Source of the DNA: Nemertoderma westbladi
Lineage: Eukaryota > Xenacoelomorpha > Nemertodermatida > Nemertodermatidae
DNA length: 62,439 bases
Direction of reading: 5' to 3'
NCBI GenBank assembly: GCA_032718475.1
Contig: JAUCBJ010003334.1
Location: forward strand, 1-62,439
A program made the translations under genes and the position numbers. Below, piece by piece: positions 11,676-21,117 of the stretch. Under the pieces are notes generated by a model that worked only from the letters and a program-made list of their open reading frames with translations, had not been told where the DNA came from and did not search any database. The stretch's first letter is position 1. Each line of letters starts with the position of its first letter.

Positions 11676-12634
11676 TATTCAGAGTTTATGCGATTATTCG
11701 CAACATTCATATCCCCAAGTTTATTCCTACAGTAATTGTGTTTGTTATACATACCGTTATAGTTAAACTAACCCCGGTACTACATCAGGGCTGCTCGGCG
11801 TAGGTAAAGACTGGAGATTTTGTGCTTTGGTCACTCCGGCAGATACCGTGGTTCTTTTAGCTGTTCAAGTATTTTTAACTACTGATTATTTGTTGTACAA
11901 GTACTTGTACCTAATTTAGGGTTTAGTGTACAGTGCTTTCCAAAAGCAATTAGTGTGTAGGCAGTATATTTGTGTTGTAAAGTGGTTAATAGGCACGTTG
12001 GTTCTGGTAGACCGCGGTAATTAATCTCTAGGTAGGAACACTCCGTGATACATAACGTAGTACCTATAGCGATACGGTTATAGGTCGTCAGGCGGTGGTA
12101 TTTTCCTATCTGGACAACGCAGTATATTTACTACTACTTATTATTTTCAAATACCGTAGTAACCTGTCCGTTGTAATAACCAGATATTCTAACCCTTTGT
12201 TAGGCTGGTTAGTAGACTTCTTGTAAAATTACCCTAAAAATTCGTATTTGTGTATTTGTAATTAAATTTTTGTGTTTATTTAGAGATTGTAATCTCAACC
12301 CGAATTGTACGTAATTTGTAGTATTAAGTAACTTAGGTAAATTAGAATTATTTGTTTTAGTGTCTAACAAGTAGCACTCCACTGAGAGCGCACAGCTTAT
12401 GTGTAGTGACTCCCCCAGAAATAATAACATTTATTTCAAACGTTGACGAAACCCATTAAACGGGTATATATATATTATAAATCAACCCAAACGATTTATA
12501 AATAGTAGGCCTGCCTTACAACAATTAGGTCTCAATATCAGTTGGAATACTGCTCAAATAACGGTAATAAAGTAAGTTAAAGTAACCAAGTAACCCTTAA
12601 AATTCAGAAATTCAATTATTCTAAAATAATTGAC

Positions 12635-12880
12635 ATACCGGTATTTACAATAGGCTTATTACATTTATTTCTATAAATTTTAGGTTGAAATCATACCGGT
12701 ATTCTGTAATTAATTCTAGTTAATAATTATACTTATATATACTATAAGTGTAAACTGCATACCGGTATTCACGATAGGCCTATTATATATTTATATATAT
12801 TTGTGCTAAAATTACCTACCGGTATTCTGTGATAACCTAGTCTGTAATAAAATTTATATATACTATAAGCATACCGGTAT
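12635..12880 (+). repeat. Five ATACCGGTAT palindromes at 55-66-bp spacing
   Basis: Copies start near 12635, 12693, 12759, 12816 and 12871. The fourth has C for the first A. All but the first are followed by TC, and AT-rich sequence with TATATACTATAAG blocks lies between. The array ends about 135 bases before the gag ATG. Confidence 0.8.
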
Positions 12881-13015
12881 TCTAATATATTATATATATC
12901 ACGCTACACTGAGTAGCAGTATCGGTAATTAATTACTAGGCTAGCAGTTAATACTGAATTACTAGACTTGCTTAGACTGTAATATAGCAGTAGGTATACA
13001 ACTGTACAAACAAAC

Positions 13016-14011
13016 ATGTCTGATACTAAGCAGAACCTGTCAGACAGTTTATTAGATGTAACTATCTGCGACTCAGATAAGGGTGTAGAACCGTCTACAC
13101 CTAAATTCAGTTCACCTCCCACTGTGAGGAAGGTCATCCCTCCAGTAGTAACAACAGAACCTAGGCTGGTCCAACACCGTAGGTCTATCATAGGCACTCG
13201 AGCTCAGGTCAAGCGGGACCAAGAAGCAGCGGAACAGCAACAACCCGCGAGCCAAGAACTTATTTCTCAGCGGCCCGACAGCTCCAGTAGTGGAGATACT
13301 GTAGAGCTGACACCCGAGTGCGGAGCAAGGATGACGGATGCGGTTTATTCGGATCCCCTTCTCATCCTTCCTGCAGCCGTACTCACTAGGTTATTGATCG
13401 CGGTGGAAGAACACCAGATCGATTGGGCGAGAAGTAAGCGATCAACTAAAGATAGTTATGAGGGATACACAAGGGAAGAACTGAAGTCTATGGTCGAGTC
13501 GCAATGGAACTTCCCCGGACCCAGACTCCCGTTTGATTTATCAGAACCTGCCTGGGAAGACATACACCGGATGGGAGTAGCCAAGGAGACCACCGATCCA
13601 GCTGTGTGGAAGAGGTCCGCAGCCGGATACGCACAGGGATTCTTCAGCTCTATGGAGCGAGTAGAAAAACAACTGTTTCAACAACCCCAAGGACCTCAAG
13701 AGCAGGGACAACTGCTTTATCAAGTTAGAGAAAGAATTCTACGAATCAGGCTAATCTTATCAGCCTTTGAGGAGGCTTCTAAAAGAAGACAAGACACGTC
13801 GTTGCAAGTTGCTGTAAAGACTTGGTTTCAACGGGTGAGTCTCCAGGTTCAAGGAACGGCTCAGTGGAAAGCTCAGCTAGAGGAGCGCTCAACCCATGGA
13901 GAATCCACGGATATGCTACCTTTTCCCAAGTGGAAAGTGAAGCGACCGCAGAGAAGCCGCATAAGAGGGATGCCATTGACATTTATCTGTCAGACTATCA
14001 GCGTTTTTTAG
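13016..14011 (+). CDS. gag: BEL/Pao Gag, N-terminal ORF
   Basis: This 331-aa ORF opens the coding part of the large element. It is rich in Q, E, S and R, with no recognised domain. The hydrophilic N-terminus is followed by helical, charged sequence (LLYQVRERILRIRLILSAFEEASKRR at about 239-264, a likely coiled coil). It overlaps the main gag-pol ORF by 190 bases in the -1 frame. The last 20 to 25 codons look non-coding, while the other frame becomes acidic and helical, so the true switch is probably at about 13930-13970. I saw no canonical slippery heptamer there, so a mutation or an unrecognised recoding signal are both possible. Confidence 0.7.
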   Translation: MSDTKQNLSDSLLDVTICDSDKGVEPSTPKFSSPPTVRKVIPPVVTTEPRLVQHRRSIIGTRAQVKRDQEAAEQQQPASQELISQRPDSSSSGDTVELTPECGARMTDAVYSDPLLILPAAVLTRLLIAVEEHQIDWARSKRSTKDSYEGYTREELKSMVESQWNFPGPRLPFDLSEPAWEDIHRMGVAKETTDPAVWKRSAAGYAQGFFSSMERVEKQLFQQPQGPQEQGQLLYQVRERILRIRLILSAFEEASKRRQDTSLQVAVKTWFQRVSLQVQGTAQWKAQLEERSTHGESTDMLPFPKWKVKRPQRSRIRGMPLTFICQTISVF

Positions 14012-17000
14012 GAGATGAAGAGTTGAGGAGAAGGCTAGATGGACTTAGCCCTAATAGTGAAGGAGCCCAGCGTGTGTTGGACGCAATTGATGTGGATAGG
14101 TTAGCGGCGAACCAAGCTAAATTCGATGAACAACTCCGCATCGCTAGAGACCAAGAAGAAAGGGTGAAGAAAAAACGCATAGAAGACAGAAAGAAAGCAG
14201 CAGTAGCAGCTGCCGAAGCGGAAAGGAAAGCAGCCGAAGAGGAAAGTAAAGCAGCCGAAATGGAAAGAAAAGCGGCAGCGGCAGCGGCAGAGGCGGAAGC
14301 GAAAAGAAAAGCAGCCGAAATGGAAAGAAAAGCAGCAATGGCAGCGGCAGAAGCAGAACGGATAGCGGCTGAAGAGATCGCCCAATTAGAACTGGAAAAT
14401 ATTCAGGAGAATCAAGACTGCATAAATAAACAGTTAACAGCTAGTAATATGCAGATGATGAATCGATCTACTCCCAAAAGACAGGGATATACATCATCTG
14501 AGGAAGGCGATACCACCGATACTGAAGGCAAAGGAAATAGATCTCGTCTAAGCAGACGTAAAAGAACATTCCACCGTCAGAAATTGCCTGATTTGCCTCT
14601 AGCTGTTAGAAGGCAACTAAATAACACCAACTTAGGTAGTACAGAACCCACAGACCAAATAATTACAATAGAAAGACTCCCTACTATAGTAGATGAGCCT
14701 GAAATAATTAGGCCTGTTCTTGAAATCACCCCTTCGGTGATAGAGACACCTGTGCTCCCTGAACCTACCTCTAAATTCCCTCTGCACAGCACTAAGCTAC
14801 CTGTGCCCAGTAGAACAGCCCATGAGACAGTTCAGGTCCTGGACTCCGAGCGAAATATTCATGATTTGTCGCCCGTTGTCCCTCGTCCGCCCGCTACAAC
14901 GTTGGCGAATCCCGCTTCGGCGGTCGAATGGGTGGAGGAGAGACGACGGGGGATGGATCTCCTGCTCGGACAGATGCAGGAGACCGTTCAGCAATTCAAG
15001 GGCACAGTAAGGGAAAGTAGGCTAGAGTTGCAAGAAGTGCAGCAAAGTATCGCGCTAGAACGCGATAAATTAGTAAATACACAAAAGGGTATACCACCAC
15101 CCCCTGTAACAATGTGTCAACCTGTTAGGTCTGAAGTATCTCATGCGCAAGGTGTGGAGCCTACACGCATCTATACTGCTAGCGAAGTAGAAACTCCTAT
15201 AGTGAACCCTATTAAGGGTAATTATAGACCTGTTGATAATGATATTCCCTATAGACCGGATCATAATCCGAGAAATTTATATACCGATAACTCGATATTA
15301 AATAACACGATGGCCCAAGAAAGTTTTACGCGTCAAATGGCTAGAACCGAAGCCCGGCAAGCGGTAAAGGTGGGAGTGATCGTCAAGTTCAATGGAGATG
15401 AGATGAAATGGTTACCTTTTAATGAATATTACAAAGATAACATACAGTACTCTGTGCTATCTAATGGAGAGAAACTTAGATTCCTCATCGAGTGCTTGGA
15501 AGGATCTCCCAAGTTAATGGCGTTAAAGTTTATTGGACATCCAGGCGGATTAAGACAAGTTTGGGATACACTAAACATCAGGTATGGTAATAGGAATAAC
15601 ATAGCTGGGTATTTGTATGCAAAGTTGGTAGCGCCCCGAAAGTTTATTAGCAGCGGGATTATAGAGTTTTCCGATGAGATTCAGGAGATCTGCAGACAAT
15701 TAGATTGGCTAGGTAAGTCTAATGAGTATCAGAGTGCTATGGTTATTAGAGCAGTGGCTTCTACTTTACCGAAGGGTGGAGTAGGTACACGCTGGGATAA
15801 GAAAGTGTTATATATGATGGAACAACAACGACGAGACCCTACCATGGCTGATCTCATGTCATTCCTAGATGGAGAAGTGAAATTACAGCTCCTGAAACTG
15901 TCCAGAGAGAAGACACCGGAAAACAAGGTAAGTGAAAAACCCGTCTCTAGGAGAAAGGTAACACCAGTGTGTTATACAGATGACGGCGAAAGCCAGACTT
16001 CTCAAGGAGAAGATAGCGGGAAAGACGCTGACAGATCTTATTACGTAAATAAAATGCCTAAAGATCAGGTAAGTAAATTCAAGTCTCGAACCAATGACAG
16101 GAGAGAACAGGTAAGAAAAATTCCTCCTACGTCTCCCAAGAGAATTCAGGTGAGAAAGCCCGAAGAAAAAGCAAGTGTGCACAATGTTACGCAAAATAAG
16201 GTAAGTAACATCAAACCGAAATATGCGCTATGTGATGGGACCCATCGCTTGAATATGTGTGATGAATTCCTGAAGAAATCATTAGCGGAGAGACGGGAAG
16301 TCATGTGGGATAAGCGGTTGTGTTATAATTGTCTCAGACGAGGACACCAACGGCGAACCTGTTACTCCGACACAAGGTGTGCAAAGTGCGGTGCGAAACA
16401 TCATATCTTGTTGCACACTGAATTCGAGCGAAATAGTCCGAGTCAGGTAAGTGATTCCGAACTACATGTCCAATTCAGTGATGTGAACGACACTGATCAA
16501 TCTGAGATGGAAGGATTCTATACAGACGAGTTCTCCGACGAAAACGAATCCTGTTACATGATAAATACCGCAGTGTATCGAGCACTCACTTATGAAAAAG
16601 ATACAGACATTGACCTCACTCTAACTACTTCTGATCGACAACCATCTTGGAAAGCGCCAACTTCCAATGTAGGGATTAGAGAATTTCCTGTGGTACAGGT
16701 AAGGGTCCACGGACCAAAAAGGAGTTATGTAGTGAACGCCCTCCTTGACTCCGGTAGTACAGGAACATTCATCGACAAAGAGCTAGCTGAAGACATATTC
16801 GCTGGACAACCCAAATTCCGAACTAAGCTAAACATGTCAGGGATTATGCAGGTTTGGAAATCTACAGTAACAGCGGATTATTATGTAGGTGCGTTGTCCA
16901 CCCCCCAGGACGAACTAGGAGAACATAGCATAAGGTCAGTGAAAATGGTGGCTATAAAGAACTTCGCTACTACTCAAGCAGACCTTTATAATTGGGACGA

Positions 17001-20000
17001 GGATGAGAGCATCCAACATCTTAAGATACCTCGATTCCAGACTGATTATCCTGGAGTGCAAATACTCATCGGCCAAAACGCGCATGAGGCGCTCGAGACA
17101 TTGGAGAAACGGCCTGCTCAACCGCAGCCACTACAAACCTATGCGGTAAGAACTAGAGTAGGTTGGTACTTTACTGGCCCTTCCCGTAGAACTCTCATGG
17201 AAAGATTACCGAAAGATCAGGTATATCAAGTGCGAGAATGGGAAGTTGAGAACAGTGAGTTCGACGATCCAACTGAGGGAACTCCATACTCCTCAGACAA
17301 CGACGATATACATCAACTTTTCGATGAGGAGAATGCCATCGATCTCCTTAAGGAAAGCGAGACTTGGCAAAATCAAGTGAACTTATGTCAACTCCTTCTC
17401 CCATGCGAGCGAGACGACTATAACAACGAGCTTAATGACGTCATTGAACGTTATAATGCCAAGACTCGGGATGAACACGCCGTGAGATTCTTTACTCAAG
17501 AGGTCGTAGAGCCCAACTCCTACGATAAGGCCCTATCGGTGGAGGAAGAAAGAGCCAAGCAGATCCAAGCGACAACTACTCGTTTTCTTAAAGATCAAGG
17601 TAGATATGAGATCGGTCTTCCTTTCCGAAAGCGAGAACCAAAGTTCATTAACAACAGACCTTTGGCAGAGAAAAGAATTGCTCAACTACATCGACGCCTT
17701 ACGGCAAATTCTTCACCTAAAGAAATGTATCAAACGCAGTTGAAGAAGTTTATTAGCAAGGGATATGCGGAGCTAGTACCGGAAGAAACCCCTATAACTG
17801 AGAGAACGTATTACTTAACTCACCATTACATTCCCAAACCCGGTAAACCCCATGAAGTACGAGTGGTGTTTGACGGTTCTGCCCTTTATATGGGCCAATC
17901 TCTTAATTCTGAATTGTTACCCGGACCCAACTTACTCCAATCCTTGTTGGGAATACTATTAAGATTAAGACAATACTCCATTGCTTTCGCCTCAGATATA
18001 GAAGGCATGTTCTTACAAGTCAGAGCGCTGGATAGGGATCGAGATAGCCTACGATTTTTGTGGTGGCCTGAAGGAGACCTCAATAAGAAACCTGTGGAGT
18101 ACTGGATGACCATCCAAGCCTTTGGGATAATCTCGAGCCCTTCAAACGCCTGTTCCGTGGTGCGCACCACTGCGGATGACAACCGAGACGCCTTCTCTAA
18201 AGAGGTGATCGACAATATCAAACGAGACATCTACATGGACGATAATCTGAAGTCCCTTCCATCAGTAGAAGAAGCCATTGAGGTCGCTAAAGGAACGGTA
18301 GAATGCTTAAAGAAAGGAGGATTTCGATTAACTAAATTCACTAGCAACTCCCGTGAGTTTCTGGAGTCGATCCCGGTAGAAGATCGAGGAACAAAAGACC
18401 TAGATCTAATAAAGGATGATCTCCCAGAAACTAAGACCCTTGGTTTGAAATGGGACACAGAAAGAGATATCCTGTTTTTCCAATTAAAACAGCGAGATAA
18501 TCCAGTTCGGACTAAACGGATTTGTTTAAGTATCCTGAGCACTTATTTCGATCCATTGGGATTTATTAGCCCAGTTATATTGATTGCTCGGAGTTTAGTA
18601 CAACAAATGTGGCTTGAAAACCACTCATGGGACGATCCACTTAAGGGAGAATTATTAAAGAAGTGGATGAAATGGGAAGATTCTCTACCAGCCATCGAAA
18701 ACTTTATAATTTCCCGTTCATATTTTGGTCATGTTCTCCCTACGTATTCATATCAACTCCATGTGTTTGGAGACGCCAGCGATATGGGAATAGGTATAGT
18801 AGCCTACCTAAGGGTGGAAACTCCGGACGGAATTAAAGTCGCCTTGGTTACCTCTAAGGCATTGATAAACAACAAGTTGAAAGTTCCTCGAGCGGAGTTA
18901 AAAGCGGCTCTATACGCTACAGCCATCGGCCGGAATGTAACAGAACAGATAGACTATCCCCTGGAGAAAACTGTCTATTGGACCGACGCTTTACTCGTGT
19001 TGGAGTATATAACCAATGAAGTCTGTCAGTTCAGCGTCTTCGTTACCAACAGAGTAGCTATTATACCCAGTCGCACGACGATGGATCAATGGAGACATTG
19101 CCCCGGAACGATTAATCCAGTGGACATCGCTTCCAGGGGAGCAACTCCACAAGAACTGGTAGATACTCCAGACTGGTTAGGTGGACCCGACTTCCTCTAC
19201 AAAGAAGAAGAAGAATGGCCTCCTCATCTTACTACAGCAGAAATTAGACAGGCCAAGGGAGCGGAGAAAGTCAAGCCTAAAACTCAGGCGAGTAAATCGA
19301 AGTTATTCAAACCCACAGTAGATCTGTCTGTACTACATACTTCCGGAGACGACGCTTTGGATCAGAAACCCACAGCCACAAATAAACCCGTTGTGGAAAT
19401 CCGTGATAAGGATTGGAAATCTGGCATACCAGACGTCTCGCAAGGACTCTCACCTCTTCTGCAGAGAGCGATACATCACTACAGTTCCTGGAATCGGCTC
19501 TGTAAGGCCGTTACATATTTAAAGAGATGTTTTCACCATCACTACTCTGAGATGAAAGCAAAGGGTGATACCGCTCCAATCACATCAGTGCAGGTCCATG
19601 TTATTAAAGATCTTCCCCAATATAAGATACCCGACAGGTTTCTGAAGGAGAAGATCAGTTATCAGGAGCATGAAGAAACCAACAAACAGATGCTGAGACT
19701 CTTACAATGCTATGAAGATTCCGATAAGTATTTCCTGTTGTTGAGAAATCCACAGATGCGCTTAAGGGATCGTTTCTCTAGCACAATGATAGATGGGTTG
19801 ATACGTGTTGGAGGAAGGTTAACGAATGCCCCATTATCCTTTGATACTAAGTTCCCCATACTCATTAGAAATCTTGAAATACAAGTCAAGATGATTGTAG
19901 ATGTTCACAGCAAACTTTATCATGCTGGTAGAGAACGAGTTCTTAGCGAAATTCGAACTCGCTATTATTTTTATAAACCCCGTAGAGCTCTGAACCAAGT

Positions 20001-20394
20001 TCTTAGGAACTGTATACCCTGTAGGAAAGCATTCAGTAGGCCTTTGACACAGCGAGAGGCAGAATTACCTAGGGAACGAGTAAGCTTTTATGAACCACCC
20101 TTTACTAATACCGGTGTGGATTTATTTGGCCCTATTAAAGTATATCGTGCTAGGACTATAGTCAAGAGATGGTGTGTAATCTTTGTTTGTATGACTTGTA
20201 GAGCCATCCATCTCGATATGGTGAACGATTTATCTACCAACAGCTTTCTATTAAGCTTACGACGACAGATCGCTCGCTTTGGCACTAGTAACACGATGAG
20301 ATCTGATAAGGGAACAAACTTCATTGGTGCCAACAATGAAATCAAAGCTTACGTCAAAGATTGGAACCAAAGACAGGTGGACGACCAACTATGA
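13822..20394 (+). CDS. gag-pol: BEL/Pao Gag-Pol polyprotein, main part
   Basis: This 2190-aa ORF carries, in order: an alanine/lysine/glutamate-rich coiled coil (about 109-194); a BEL/Pao Gag core of the DUF1759 type (about 516-690, with FNGDEMKWLPF); CCHC knuckles (C-x2-C-x4-H-x4-C from 834, then C-x2-C-x4-H-x4-H from about 853); an aspartic protease with DSG at 976-978; reverse transcriptase with YMDD at 1471-1474; RNase H with Asp1651 (GDAS); and the integrase zinc module and core with D2100 and D2162. It ends at an in-frame TGA (20392-20394) between the second Asp and the catalytic Glu. The start ATG is only the first after a stop, because upstream coding comes from the overlapping ORF. 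Confidence 0.92.
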   Translation: MVSTGESPGSRNGSVESSARGALNPWRIHGYATFSQVESEATAEKPHKRDAIDIYLSDYQRFLGDEELRRRLDGLSPNSEGAQRVLDAIDVDRLAANQAKFDEQLRIARDQEERVKKKRIEDRKKAAVAAAEAERKAAEEESKAAEMERKAAAAAAEAEAKRKAAEMERKAAMAAAEAERIAAEEIAQLELENIQENQDCINKQLTASNMQMMNRSTPKRQGYTSSEEGDTTDTEGKGNRSRLSRRKRTFHRQKLPDLPLAVRRQLNNTNLGSTEPTDQIITIERLPTIVDEPEIIRPVLEITPSVIETPVLPEPTSKFPLHSTKLPVPSRTAHETVQVLDSERNIHDLSPVVPRPPATTLANPASAVEWVEERRRGMDLLLGQMQETVQQFKGTVRESRLELQEVQQSIALERDKLVNTQKGIPPPPVTMCQPVRSEVSHAQGVEPTRIYTASEVETPIVNPIKGNYRPVDNDIPYRPDHNPRNLYTDNSILNNTMAQESFTRQMARTEARQAVKVGVIVKFNGDEMKWLPFNEYYKDNIQYSVLSNGEKLRFLIECLEGSPKLMALKFIGHPGGLRQVWDTLNIRYGNRNNIAGYLYAKLVAPRKFISSGIIEFSDEIQEICRQLDWLGKSNEYQSAMVIRAVASTLPKGGVGTRWDKKVLYMMEQQRRDPTMADLMSFLDGEVKLQLLKLSREKTPENKVSEKPVSRRKVTPVCYTDDGESQTSQGEDSGKDADRSYYVNKMPKDQVSKFKSRTNDRREQVRKIPPTSPKRIQVRKPEEKASVHNVTQNKVSNIKPKYALCDGTHRLNMCDEFLKKSLAERREVMWDKRLCYNCLRRGHQRRTCYSDTRCAKCGAKHHILLHTEFERNSPSQVSDSELHVQFSDVNDTDQSEMEGFYTDEFSDENESCYMINTAVYRALTYEKDTDIDLTLTTSDRQPSWKAPTSNVGIREFPVVQVRVHGPKRSYVVNALLDSGSTGTFIDKELAEDIFAGQPKFRTKLNMSGIMQVWKSTVTADYYVGALSTPQDELGEHSIRSVKMVAIKNFATTQADLYNWDEDESIQHLKIPRFQTDYPGVQILIGQNAHEALETLEKRPAQPQPLQTYAVRTRVGWYFTGPSRRTLMERLPKDQVYQVREWEVENSEFDDPTEGTPYSSDNDDIHQLFDEENAIDLLKESETWQNQVNLCQLLLPCERDDYNNELNDVIERYNAKTRDEHAVRFFTQEVVEPNSYDKALSVEEERAKQIQATTTRFLKDQGRYEIGLPFRKREPKFINNRPLAEKRIAQLHRRLTANSSPKEMYQTQLKKFISKGYAELVPEETPITERTYYLTHHYIPKPGKPHEVRVVFDGSALYMGQSLNSELLPGPNLLQSLLGILLRLRQYSIAFASDIEGMFLQVRALDRDRDSLRFLWWPEGDLNKKPVEYWMTIQAFGIISSPSNACSVVRTTADDNRDAFSKEVIDNIKRDIYMDDNLKSLPSVEEAIEVAKGTVECLKKGGFRLTKFTSNSREFLESIPVEDRGTKDLDLIKDDLPETKTLGLKWDTERDILFFQLKQRDNPVRTKRICLSILSTYFDPLGFISPVILIARSLVQQMWLENHSWDDPLKGELLKKWMKWEDSLPAIENFIISRSYFGHVLPTYSYQLHVFGDASDMGIGIVAYLRVETPDGIKVALVTSKALINNKLKVPRAELKAALYATAIGRNVTEQIDYPLEKTVYWTDALLVLEYITNEVCQFSVFVTNRVAIIPSRTTMDQWRHCPGTINPVDIASRGATPQELVDTPDWLGGPDFLYKEEEEWPPHLTTAEIRQAKGAEKVKPKTQASKSKLFKPTVDLSVLHTSGDDALDQKPTATNKPVVEIRDKDWKSGIPDVSQGLSPLLQRAIHHYSSWNRLCKAVTYLKRCFHHHYSEMKAKGDTAPITSVQVHVIKDLPQYKIPDRFLKEKISYQEHEETNKQMLRLLQCYEDSDKYFLLLRNPQMRLRDRFSSTMIDGLIRVGGRLTNAPLSFDTKFPILIRNLEIQVKMIVDVHSKLYHAGRERVLSEIRTRYYFYKPRRALNQVLRNCIPCRKAFSRPLTQREAELPRERVSFYEPPFTNTGVDLFGPIKVYRARTIVKRWCVIFVCMTCRAIHLDMVNDLSTNSFLLSLRRQIARFGTSNTMRSDKGTNFIGANNEIKAYVKDWNQRQVDDQL

Positions 20395-21117
20395 GTAACA
20401 GCGTCTAGTTGGACCTTCAACGCCGCCGACGCCCCTTGGTGGGGAGGAAGTTGGGAGAGATTAATAAGAAGCGTGAAGACAGCATTTCATTTTATAGTGC
20501 CTTGCCGCGCTTATCTCACCGACGAACTTTTGCGGACGTTAATGGAAGAAATCGCCGCCTATCTCAACGAGAGACCGCTTATGCCAGTCTCATCGAGTCC
20601 CGATTCCCTGGAAACGCTAACACCCGCGCACTTCCTTCTGAAGAAACCTGTAGCCATGCTCCCACAATCGAAAATCACAGACGGAGACGAATACTGCCGA
20701 CAAACTTGGCAACTCATGCAGTTGTTATCCCGTCGTTTCGCTGACCATTTCGAAAAACATTATCTGCCCACGCTACAACTTCGAACTAAGTGGTTTGCGC
20801 AGCAAGAAAACGTCAGCGCTGGAGACATGGTTCTTATTGTGGATGTAGATCTTCCACGTAAGCAGTGGCAGACAGGTCGTATAATCGAGACGCACATCTC
20901 GGATGACGGTTTGGTGCGATCGGTAGAACTCGTCGTCATGCGACGTAACTTCAAGAAACCGGGAATTGTCTTCGAGACGCAGCAGCTCAATCGCCCAGTG
21001 GGACGTTTATGTTTACTGGACAGAGACAGAGAACTCTCCGGAAACTATGGGAGACAAGACACTCTTCCCACGACCACCTCCCTAATCCAACAAACATCTA
21101 GGGACTCCCCAACTTAA
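20395..21117 (+). CDS. pol: BEL/Pao integrase C-terminal part, after an in-frame TGA
   Basis: The frame is the same as the upstream polyprotein and open directly after the TGA. It holds the integrase catalytic Glu in a WER motif (Glu codon at 20455-20457; 49 residues from the second Asp, a spacing normal for BEL/Pao), then the BEL/Pao-specific C-terminal domain (DUF5641 type; GDMVLIVDVDLPRKQW at about 20824-20871). The only interruption is the single TGA, so this copy makes a full integrase only if that stop is read through. An internal ATG at 20473 is not a meaningful start. Confidence 0.85.
   Translation, partial: VTASSWTFNAADAPWWGGSWERLIRSVKTAFHFIVPCRAYLTDELLRTLMEEIAAYLNERPLMPVSSSPDSLETLTPAHFLLKKPVAMLPQSKITDGDEYCRQTWQLMQLLSRRFADHFEKHYLPTLQLRTKWFAQQENVSAGDMVLIVDVDLPRKQWQTGRIIETHISDDGLVRSVELVVMRRNFKKPGIVFETQQLNRPVGRLCLLDRDRELSGNYGRQDTLPTTTSLIQQTSRDSPT

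Larger units (their letters stand above)
10823..13015 (+). other. Long leader of the large BEL/Pao element
   Basis: This is 2.2 kb between the LTR end and the first ATG of gag. It opens ATAACAGATATTGC; no clear TGG-type primer site abuts the LTR, but TGGATTGCGGTG at 10840-10851 is a possible one. It contains an imperfect 286-bp tandem duplication (11107-11675) and five evenly spaced ATACCGGTAT palindromes (12635-12880). No convincing ORF of its own was seen. Confidence 0.7.
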
